Shown: positions 41,072-48,861 of the stretch, in pieces
How positions within the stretch are numbered: position 1 is the stretch's first letter
How the letters are laid out: the number at the start of each line of letters is the position of its first letter
Assembly (NCBI GenBank): GCA_963824645.1
Contig: CAWGQC010000005.1
Location: 558,001-622,000, forward strand
Reading direction: 5' to 3'
Length of the DNA stretch: 64,000 nucleotides
DNA from: Bog-756 sp963824645
GTDB lineage: Bacteria > Actinomycetota > Acidimicrobiia > Acidimicrobiales > RAAP-2
The notes under the pieces: generated by a model
What the model was told of the DNA's origin: nothing
Databases searched by the model: none
Seen by the model: the letters and a program-made list of their open reading frames with translations, nothing else
Program-made: the position numbers and the translations under genes

Positions 41072-42034
41072 TTGATCAACGTGATCACGGTGCACTGGCA
41101 GAGTGCCAAGTGGATCGACCTGCAGGCCGAGTACCTCCGCCGCAATCTCGACACCCCCTACCGGGTCTTCGCCTCGCTCAACGGCATCGACGACCCGAGC
41201 ATGAAGGATCGTTTCGCCTTCAGCGCCGATCTTCAGGGCTCGCACGAGGAGAAGCTCAACCAGCTGGCCGCCATCGTCATCGAGAGGTCCGCCCCCTCTG
41301 ATGTTCTCATGTTCCTCGACGGTGATGCCTTTCCCGTCGCCCCGCTCGGCCAGTGGATACCGGAGGTACTCACGACCTACCGACTGGCCGCCGTGCGGCG
41401 TGACGAAAACCTGGGCGACCCACAACCGCATCCGTGCTTCTGCGTGACCACCGCCGGATTCTGGGAGGAGCTGGGAGGCGACTGGCGTCGGGGGGGACGA
41501 TGGGTGAACACCGCCGGCCAGGAGTGCTTCGATGTCGGGGGCCGGCTCCTTCTCCAGCTGGAGGACAAGGGGATCGAATGGCTGCCGCTCCTCCGGACCA
41601 ACAACCACGACTGGCACCCGGTCTTCTTCGGTGTCTACGACCACCGTGTGTACCATCACGGGGCCGGGTTTCGGGCCATGGACAACCGGGCCGAAAACGT
41701 ACGGTGGAGCGCGGTACGGCCCACCGCCGACAAGCCCAGCCTCGGTCAGCTGCGGGTGATGGTGCAGGAGGAGCCGCAGAGGCTCCGCCGCCTCCGTCCT
41801 CGCCACATCCCCGTCGTGCTCCACGCGCTGAGCACCGCCATCCCCCTACAGGTCAAGAAATTCAGGGCCAAACGGCTGGCCAATTTCGAACGGCAGCTGT
41901 TGGTCCGTATGAAGCGGGACCCCGAATTCTACCGCCAGCTCGACAGCAGTGGCGGGCGCAACCTGTGGTCACGGGTATCGGCGGCATCGGCCGGAGGGTT
42001 GGTCCCTACCGGCGGCGACCGGAGAGCGAGCTGA
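41072..42034 (+). CDS. Glycosyltransferase-like protein with DGD motif, paralog B
   Basis: The 320-residue protein starts at TTG 41072 after GGGAGG, giving MINVITVHWQSAKWIDLQA, which aligns with the start of paralog A at 25469. Shared blocks are FLDGDAFPVAPL with DGD, VRRDENLGDPQPHPCF, EWLPLLRTN and YDHRVYHHGAGFR. The C-terminal region is longer and basic. The metal motif suggests a GT-A-type transferase; no named family was recognised. A SAM-dependent methyltransferase starts five bases downstream, so the two products may act on the same molecule. Confidence 0.68.
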   Translation: MINVITVHWQSAKWIDLQAEYLRRNLDTPYRVFASLNGIDDPSMKDRFAFSADLQGSHEEKLNQLAAIVIERSAPSDVLMFLDGDAFPVAPLGQWIPEVLTTYRLAAVRRDENLGDPQPHPCFCVTTAGFWEELGGDWRRGGRWVNTAGQECFDVGGRLLLQLEDKGIEWLPLLRTNNHDWHPVFFGVYDHRVYHHGAGFRAMDNRAENVRWSAVRPTADKPSLGQLRVMVQEEPQRLRRLRPRHIPVVLHALSTAIPLQVKKFRAKRLANFERQLLVRMKRDPEFYRQLDSSGGRNLWSRVSAASAGGLVPTGGDRRAS

Positions 42035-42039
42035 CGGCC

Positions 42040-42786
42040 ATGGCCAAGACCGGGGATCACCACTATCAGGCCTTTGTGGGTCCGGCCCACGAGTACGACA
42101 TCATGGGGGCCACCCAGTTCGCCCTCCTCTACTCGCTGGGACTGCGGGCCCGGCACCGCCTGTTGGACATCGGGTGCGGTTCCCTCCGGGCCGGACGGCT
42201 GCTCATCCCCTACCTGGACAGCCAGGGCTATACCGGGCTGGATCCCAACCAATGGCTCATCGATCAGGGGATCGAGATGAACATCGGACGCGACCTGGTC
42301 GAAGCCAAGCAGCCGACCTTCGTCTACAACGACAGTTTCGATGTCTCGGACCTTCCTCCGTTCGACTTCATCGTGGCCCAATCAGTGGCCTCGCACACCG
42401 GGCCGGCCATGACCCGGCAGTTGATGGCATCAGTCCACCAGGCCCTGTCACCGAAGGGAATGGCCGTCGTCACCTTCATCCACACCGGGGGAGCGGAGAC
42501 CAGCGATGAGGGGTGGGTCTACCCGCAGTGCGTCCGCTATCGGAGGGCGACGATCGGCGGCTGGTTGGGTGAAGCCGGGCTGAAAGGCACACCGATCGCC
42601 TGGCATCATCCGCGCCAGACCTGGTGGGTCATCGTCCACGCCGGCCGTCCCCTCCCACCCCGGGGATTCCGTATCCAGAACCGGGGGGTGACCCTGAGCC
42701 GGGAGACGAGCTGGAACCTGGTGACCGAAGCCAAGCGGCGACTGAGCCGGATGAGGGCCGGCCAGGGCGTCCGGGACTCCGATTAG
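42040..42786 (+). CDS. Class I SAM-dependent methyltransferase
   Basis: The 248-residue protein starts at ATG 42040. The SAM-binding motif I is LLDIGCGSLRAGRLL (about residues 40-54), with GLDPN as motif II and FDFIVAQSV in motif IV. It starts within five bases of the glycosyltransferase-like stop, so it is translationally linked. Methylation of a sugar residue is a reasonable inference, without direct sequence proof. Confidence 0.83.
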   Translation: MAKTGDHHYQAFVGPAHEYDIMGATQFALLYSLGLRARHRLLDIGCGSLRAGRLLIPYLDSQGYTGLDPNQWLIDQGIEMNIGRDLVEAKQPTFVYNDSFDVSDLPPFDFIVAQSVASHTGPAMTRQLMASVHQALSPKGMAVVTFIHTGGAETSDEGWVYPQCVRYRRATIGGWLGEAGLKGTPIAWHHPRQTWWVIVHAGRPLPPRGFRIQNRGVTLSRETSWNLVTEAKRRLSRMRAGQGVRDSD

Positions 42787-42814
42787 CGATGCCGGTCCCC
42801 GTGGCCACGCCGGC

Positions 42815-44407
42815 TCAGAACCGGTTCAACCTCTTGAAGATTGCCTTGTTCTGTTTGTAGAGGCTCACGAACTCGCCGAAGAGGAGGCCGTACTCCTCGG
42901 CCTGTGAGGGATCGGGAGTGAACGTGCGGCGGACCTCCACCAGGCCGGGGATCTGGTCCACCGACAGCCGGCCCAGAGCTACCAGGGTGATCAGCCCGGC
43001 GCCACGGACGTTGGCCAGGACAGGGTCGGTCATCTGGCGGATCTCCCGACCCAGCACGTCGGCGTGGATCTGGGCCCAGCCGTCGGAGTTGGCGCCTCCG
43101 CCGATGAAGGCCAGGGAATCGAACCGTCGACCGGCGAACTTCTCGACCGCCTCCAGCAGCCACCTCGAGTTGAAGGCCACCCCCTCGTAGACCGCCCTCA
43201 CCATCTGGGCCCGGGTGGTGGACAGGGCCAGATTGTGGAAGCCCCCCCGCACGGTGTGGTCATCCACCGGCGAGCGCTCGCCGTTCAGCCACGGGGTGAA
43301 CAGCACCCGACCGCTGCCCGGCGCCACCTGTTCCACCATGGCGTTCATGGTCTCGAAGTCCGGGGCCAGACCCAGGTTGTCGCGCAAAAAGGTCAGGCAG
43401 GCCCCGGCCGTTTCGTGCTCGTCGACGATGACGTACCGTCCGGCCAGCGCGGCCGGAATCGAGGCCACGTTGCTGGTGGGTGCTGTCTTCTTGAAGGGGA
43501 CGTGCGCCGATATCCACGAGGAGGTACCGATGTACAAGTGGGCATCGAAGTCCTCCACCGCCCCCGAACCGAACACGGCCGAGTGCACGTCACCGGAACC
43601 GGCGGCCACCGGTACACCACTGGGCATTCCCAGATGGGCGGCGGCCTCGGCGGTGAGCGGCCCGACGATGGAGCCCGACGGGATCAGTTCGGGCAGCTTC
43701 CCCCGGTCGAGACCGGTGATCTCGAGGAGCCGCAGGTCGTAGGCGACCTGATCGATGGACCTGTTGTCGGTGACCCAGTGGGCGGCGATCGAGTCGAACG
43801 AGGCACAGGCCCGACCGGTCAGCTTGAGGTTGAGGTAGTCGACCGGCTCGAGGAAGGTCGCCGTCGACTCGTACACCTTCGGGAAGGCGTCGCCGATGAA
43901 GAGGATGTGGGCCACCGGGTCCTTCCCCGACAGTCCGGGGGCACCCCCGGTGACCTGCACCCACCGCACAAGTTTGCGGGGGTCGTAGCCGAGGACGTTG
44001 ACGGCGCCGCCGACCACCTTGCGGATGGCCCGGTTGCCCCGGGAGTCCATCCAGATGATGGCCCGCATGGCCGGCGATCCGTCAGCCCGGACGGCCACCG
44101 TGCCTGACCACTGGGCCGTACATCCCACGCCGATGACGTCGGCCGCAGCGATGTCGGCCTCGGCCAGAGCCCGCCGCGAGGCAGCCCCTATGGCCGTCCA
44201 CCACTCCTCCGGATCCTGCTCGGCGCCGCCTCCCTCCAGCAGGTACAAGGCCACCGGCTCGAAGGCACTGGCCACGATCCTGCCTGTCGTCCCCACCACG
44301 GCCACCTTCGGCCCCCCGGTGCCGAGATCGACGGCCAGGACGTACTGCGGGCGGGCCGGACCGGCCGAAGGGGGACCGCCCACCACCGGACCGGTCGGGC
44401 CGCTCAC
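42815..44407 (-). CDS. FGGY-family carbohydrate kinase (xylulokinase-like)
   Basis: The 530-residue protein has LAVDLGTGGPKVAVVG as the phosphate-1 loop, GCTAQWSG, IWMDSRGNRAI with the likely catalytic Asp, and FIGGGANSDGWAQIHADVL in the C-terminal FGGY domain. This is a sugar kinase of the xylulokinase/gluconokinase group, substrate unknown. GTG 44407 overlaps the ileS stop (GTGA), so it is translated with ileS, an odd partner. Confidence 0.87.
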   Translation of the reverse strand: MSGPTGPVVGGPPSAGPARPQYVLAVDLGTGGPKVAVVGTTGRIVASAFEPVALYLLEGGGAEQDPEEWWTAIGAASRRALAEADIAAADVIGVGCTAQWSGTVAVRADGSPAMRAIIWMDSRGNRAIRKVVGGAVNVLGYDPRKLVRWVQVTGGAPGLSGKDPVAHILFIGDAFPKVYESTATFLEPVDYLNLKLTGRACASFDSIAAHWVTDNRSIDQVAYDLRLLEITGLDRGKLPELIPSGSIVGPLTAEAAAHLGMPSGVPVAAGSGDVHSAVFGSGAVEDFDAHLYIGTSSWISAHVPFKKTAPTSNVASIPAALAGRYVIVDEHETAGACLTFLRDNLGLAPDFETMNAMVEQVAPGSGRVLFTPWLNGERSPVDDHTVRGGFHNLALSTTRAQMVRAVYEGVAFNSRWLLEAVEKFAGRRFDSLAFIGGGANSDGWAQIHADVLGREIRQMTDPVLANVRGAGLITLVALGRLSVDQIPGLVEVRRTFTPDPSQAEEYGLLFGEFVSLYKQNKAIFKRLNRF

Positions 44408-47400
44408 GCCTTTGACAACCAGACGGTGGCCGAGCGCGCCGTATCTCCGTCGTCGAGCTCGATAGTCGTGCCCGGACCCGATTCCACCGGAGGCGAGGTC
44501 ATGACAGTACGGGCCAGCACCTCGCCACCGATGAAGGGGAACATCTCCTCGAGATCGTCCAGGCCGACCAGGTGGAGGTAGATCCAGTCGGACACCTCGA
44601 GGCCGGCGGCCTTGCGGATCTCCTGGATGTGCCTGACCACCTCGCGGGCCAACCCGCGCCGGCGGAGATCGTCGTCGACGGCCAGGTCGAGGGCCACCAC
44701 CTCGGCTCCGTCGCGGGAGACGGCGAACCCGGGTTGGGCCCGCACCCGCAATTCGACCTCGTCCCCGCTGAGCTGGAGAGGGCCGGCGGGAAGGTCAACA
44801 GTGACCGGACGCCCGGCAGCCAGATCGGCCGCCGCCGCCACCCCGTCGACCGAGGCCATGGCCGACCGGAGCTGTTGCACCCCCGACCCGAGACGCGGTC
44901 CGAGCAACTTGAAGTTGGGGACCAGCTCGTAGTCGAGCACGTCGCCTTCCCGGTCGATGGACTCCACCACGTCCACATTGAGCTCTTCTTCGACCACACC
45001 GTCGGGCAAGGGTGGGCTGCCCGGGGGCAGGTAGACCAACGCCCGGGCCAGGGGTTGGCGCACCTTGACCCCGGCCTCGGCCCGGGCGGCCCGACCCAGG
45101 GAGGAGAGCCGGCGGGCGACGGCCATCGACGCCTCCAGCCCGGTATCGACGGCCTCGGGACCGGACTCGGGCCACAGGGCCAGGTGGACGGAATTCTCCT
45201 CGGTGGCGACCGTCAGGTCGCGCCACATGCGGTCAGCCAAGAACGGGCACAGGGGAGCCAGCAGGAGAGCCAGGGTGACCAGAACCTCGTGGAGGGTGGC
45301 CTGGGCCCCGAGGGCGTCGCCCGGATCGGCGTCGGGGTCGGTACGCCAGAAGCGGCGACGACTGCGCCGGACGTACCAGTTGGAGGTGTCGTCGATGAGC
45401 TCGGCGATGGCGGTGGCGGCGGCGAACGGCTCGTAGCCGTCGAGTGACCGGGTGACCACGGCCACCGTGGCGTGGAGCCGCGACCGCATCCAACGATCGA
45501 GGACCGAACGCTCCGCCGGCGCCGGAATGCCGGGGTCGGAAGGGTCGAACTGATTGATGGACGCATAGGTGGTGAAGAAGGACCAGGTGTTCCACAGGGT
45601 CAGCAAGCTGTCACGCAGGGCGGCGTCGATGGCACCGAGGCTGACCCGGGTAGGTGTCCACGGTGAGCCCTGCGAGAACATCCACCAGCGCAAGGGGTCG
45701 GCTCCCCGGGAGTCGAGGATCTCCCAGGGGTCGATGACATTGCCCACGCTCTTCGACATCTTGCGTCCGTCGGCGTCGACCAGGTGTCCGAGGCAGAGCA
45801 CGTTGCGGTAGGGGGTCGACTCCCGTACCAGGGTGTTGACCGCCAGCAGGGAGTAGAACCAGCCCCGGGTCTGATCGATGGCTTCGCAGATGAAGTCGGC
45901 GGGGTAGACGAAGCTGTTCTCGGAGCCGGCGGCCAACGGGTAACCCCACTGGGCCGACGGCATCGATCCCGAGTCGAACCATGCATCGATGACCGGGGTC
46001 ACCCGCACCATCTCGCCGTCGACCGCCGCGCTGTCGTGGCCGTCGACCCCGGCGGCGCACTCGGGGCAGTCGAAGGTGACGGCGTCGATGGTGGGACGGT
46101 GGGGATCGACGTCGGTGACGTCCCGTCCGGCCAGCTCCGAGAGCTCGGCCAGCGAACCCACACAGCGGAGGTGACCCGCCCCGCACCGCCACACCGGGAG
46201 GGGGGTGCCCCAGTACCGGTCGCGGGAAAGTGCCCAGTCCACGTTGTTGGCCAACCACTCCCCCATCCGACCATCGCGGATGTGGGCGGGGTGCCAGCCG
46301 ATGGTGTGGTTCTGGTCGACCAGCTCCTGCTTGCGGGCCGAGGTCCGCACATACCAGCTGGGCTTGCCCCAGTAGATGAGGGGCGTGTCGCACCGCCAGC
46401 AGTGGGGGTAGGGGTGCTCATAGGGGAGGCGCCGGAACAGGCGCCCGGCCTCCGCCAGGCGGTCGTTGACCACAGTGTTGGTGGCCCGCACCGGTTGTCC
46501 GGCCAGCCAGCTCACGACGTCGGTGAAACGACCATCGGGTCCCACCGGGTTGATGGTGGGAAGACTGTTCTCCCGTCCCGTCTCGCGGTCGACCTCACCG
46601 AAGGCCGGAGCCAGGTGGACCACACCGGTGCCCTCGTCGGCCTCGACGAAGAGGCCGGCCACCACCCGCCAGCCATCCCCACCCGACGACCCGGGAAGCG
46701 GATCGACATCGTCGAAAGGGCGCTCGTAGTGCAGCCCGACCAGGTCCCGGCCGTTCACCCGCGCCCCGATCACGGCATCGGGGCCGAAGACCTCCGCCAC
46801 CCGATCGGCGGCCACCACCAGCTCGCCGACTATGGCGTAGTCGAGGTCCGGACCGACCGCCGCCCCGGTATTGGACAACAGCGTCCACGGGGTGGTGGTC
46901 CAGGCCAGCAGCGAAAGCCCGGACAGGGTGGGGCGGCCCAGCAACTGGCGCAGCCGAGCGGCGGCCTCGCCCTCGTCGAGTAGGGGAAACCGGACGTAGG
47001 CCGACTCGTCGACCACGTCGCGGTAGACGTCGGGCTGACCCAGCTCGTGGCTGGACAGGGCCGTACCGCAGCGAGGGCAGTAGGGGACGACTTTGATGTC
47101 CTCGTAGAGGAGGCCCTGGTCCCAGAGAGACTTGAGGTTCCACCACACGGCTTCCACGTACTCGGGCGAGAACGTCCAATAGGCACTCTGGCTGTCGATC
47201 CAGTAACCGATGCGGTCGGTAAGGACCGTCCATTCGTCGACGTAGTTGCGCACCGACTGGCGGCACAACCGGGTGAACTCGGCGATGCCCACCTCTTCCT
47301 CGATCTGGCGCTTGTCGGTGATCCCCAGCTGCTTTTCGACCTCCACCTCGACGGGGAGACCGTGGGTGTCCCACCCCGCTTTGCGGGGCACGGCGTAACC

Positions 47401-47625
47401 CCGCATGGTCCGGTAGCGGCAGAACAGGTCCTTGTACACGCGGGCCCACACGTGATGGATTCCCGGGCGCCCGTTGGCTGTCGGCGGACCCTCGTAGAAG
47501 ACCCACGGTTCGCCGCCCTGGCGGATCTCGACGGAGCGCTCGAAGACACGGAATTTCTGCCAACGGGCCAACTCCTCGGTCTCGAGGGCGGTGAAATCAG
47601 GGTCGGGCGGGACCGGGCGGAACAA
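44404..47625 (-). CDS. ileS: Isoleucyl-tRNA synthetase
   Basis: IleRS charges tRNA-Ile. The 1073-residue protein starts at TTG 47625 after GAGAGG. It has GPPTANGRPGIHHVWARV as the HIGH-type motif, where the first His is Gly, an editing (CP1) domain, GRKMSKSVGNV for KMSKS, and a long anticodon-binding region. The G-I-H-H form is known from a group of bacterial IleRS of the larger IleRS2-like class rather than the usual P-H-Y-G-H type. No T-box leader fits in the 86-base space to the divergent gene. Confidence 0.95.
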   Translation of the reverse strand: MFRPVPPDPDFTALETEELARWQKFRVFERSVEIRQGGEPWVFYEGPPTANGRPGIHHVWARVYKDLFCRYRTMRGYAVPRKAGWDTHGLPVEVEVEKQLGITDKRQIEEEVGIAEFTRLCRQSVRNYVDEWTVLTDRIGYWIDSQSAYWTFSPEYVEAVWWNLKSLWDQGLLYEDIKVVPYCPRCGTALSSHELGQPDVYRDVVDESAYVRFPLLDEGEAAARLRQLLGRPTLSGLSLLAWTTTPWTLLSNTGAAVGPDLDYAIVGELVVAADRVAEVFGPDAVIGARVNGRDLVGLHYERPFDDVDPLPGSSGGDGWRVVAGLFVEADEGTGVVHLAPAFGEVDRETGRENSLPTINPVGPDGRFTDVVSWLAGQPVRATNTVVNDRLAEAGRLFRRLPYEHPYPHCWRCDTPLIYWGKPSWYVRTSARKQELVDQNHTIGWHPAHIRDGRMGEWLANNVDWALSRDRYWGTPLPVWRCGAGHLRCVGSLAELSELAGRDVTDVDPHRPTIDAVTFDCPECAAGVDGHDSAAVDGEMVRVTPVIDAWFDSGSMPSAQWGYPLAAGSENSFVYPADFICEAIDQTRGWFYSLLAVNTLVRESTPYRNVLCLGHLVDADGRKMSKSVGNVIDPWEILDSRGADPLRWWMFSQGSPWTPTRVSLGAIDAALRDSLLTLWNTWSFFTTYASINQFDPSDPGIPAPAERSVLDRWMRSRLHATVAVVTRSLDGYEPFAAATAIAELIDDTSNWYVRRSRRRFWRTDPDADPGDALGAQATLHEVLVTLALLLAPLCPFLADRMWRDLTVATEENSVHLALWPESGPEAVDTGLEASMAVARRLSSLGRAARAEAGVKVRQPLARALVYLPPGSPPLPDGVVEEELNVDVVESIDREGDVLDYELVPNFKLLGPRLGSGVQQLRSAMASVDGVAAAADLAAGRPVTVDLPAGPLQLSGDEVELRVRAQPGFAVSRDGAEVVALDLAVDDDLRRRGLAREVVRHIQEIRKAAGLEVSDWIYLHLVGLDDLEEMFPFIGGEVLARTVMTSPPVESGPGTTIELDDGDTARSATVWLSKA

Positions 47626-47711
47626 CAGTCGTCCTCTCGTCTGGGCAGAAAATCGGGGCAGGTGGCGGGGTGGACCTGATACTACGGGCGCCGAGGGTCC
47701 ACAATTGCCCT

Positions 47712-48572
47712 GTGCCCGAACTTCCCGAAGTCGACGCCCTCGTCAACGGTCTGGCCGCCCGGGCCTCCGGTCATCGCGTGGTGCGATGCCAGCTGGCCTC
47801 GTTCTCGGCTCTGAAGACGGTCGAGCCCCCGCTGGACGAGCTGATCGACCGCACCATCACCGGCGTCGAGCGACGGGGGAAGTTCGTCTGCATCGACACC
47901 GGCGGAACCTGGCTGGTCATCCATCTGGCCCGGGGCGGCTGGATCACCTGGTACGAGAGCCTGCCGCCGACCACCCTCCGGCCCGGACGCAGCCCCATCG
48001 CCCTCCGGGTGGCACTTGATTCCGGAAGCGGGTTCGACGTGACCGAAATGGGAACGGAGAAGCGGCTCGCTCTCTGGGTGGTGGCCGTGCCCGAGGCGGT
48101 GGAGCCACTGGCCGCGTTGGGTGTCGACCCTCTGCGCCCCGCCTTCACCGTCGAGCATCTGGGCACGCTTCTGAAGGGGACGTCGTCCACCCTCAAGACG
48201 GCGCTGACCACCCAGTCGCTCATCGCCGGAGTGGGTAACGCCTACTCGGACGAAGCCCTTCACCGGGCCGGTCTGTCCCCGTACAAGAAGACCTCGAGTC
48301 TCGACGCCGACGAGGTGGCTCGACTGCATGACGCACTGGTCGGTGTTCTGTCCGAGGCGGTCGAGCGGGCGGCGGCGGTGGATGTGTCCGATCTGAAGGG
48401 AGAAAAGAAGCGGGCCATGCAGGTCCACGGGCGCACCGGTGAGAAGTGCCCCGTGTGCGGCGACACCATTCGCCAGGTCTCCTTCGCCACCAAATCGATG
48501 CAGTACTGCCCCACCTGTCAGACCGGCGGGAAGCCCTTGGCCGACCGACGGCTGTCGCGGATCCTCAAGTAG
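47712..48572 (+). CDS. Fpg/Nei-family DNA glycosylase
   Basis: The product, 286 residues from GTG 47712, begins (M)PELPEV; Pro2 and Glu3 are the catalytic residues for base excision after Met removal, which fixes the start. RRGKFV supplies a conserved lysine. VGNAYSDEAL is the helix-two-turn-helix, and the C-terminus has a CPVCG/CPTCQ zinc finger. It removes oxidised bases. Fpg (MutM) versus Nei cannot be settled here, because the H2TH and finger details are shared. Confidence 0.9.
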   Translation: MPELPEVDALVNGLAARASGHRVVRCQLASFSALKTVEPPLDELIDRTITGVERRGKFVCIDTGGTWLVIHLARGGWITWYESLPPTTLRPGRSPIALRVALDSGSGFDVTEMGTEKRLALWVVAVPEAVEPLAALGVDPLRPAFTVEHLGTLLKGTSSTLKTALTTQSLIAGVGNAYSDEALHRAGLSPYKKTSSLDADEVARLHDALVGVLSEAVERAAAVDVSDLKGEKKRAMQVHGRTGEKCPVCGDTIRQVSFATKSMQYCPTCQTGGKPLADRRLSRILK

Positions 48573-48861
48573 CGCCATCCGCGCCTTGCCCGGAGGCGTG
48601 CTGCGCGTTTCCAAGGCGGAGCATGTGGTGGCGCCACTACTCTCCGTCGTTTTACTTCCGTAGGACATTGGGCGTGCACTAATCTTCGCGGCGAGCCGGC
48701 AAAACGTCGGTCCGGGTCCGCATGCGGAACTCGTGGGGCAATGGGGCACAGGGGCTAGTGGTGACGTCGGGCATACATGCGACACGGCCGAGCAGGTCGT
48801 GGTGTGCGTGCCTATCGACGATCACCACCTACGTTCCGGTGACCCGTGAAGGGGTACCGAC
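48573..48861 (+). promoter_or_regulatory. Promoter region of the repeat-rich secreted protein, no gene seen
   Basis: The region holds no supported frame. A TAATCT at 48680-48685 could serve as a -10, but the matching -35 is poor. Confidence 0.3.

Noticed and set aside
47626..47711. T-box leader for ileS
   Set aside because: Only 86 bases separate ileS from the divergent gene, and the T-box sequence (GGTGG-type antiterminator bulge) is absent.
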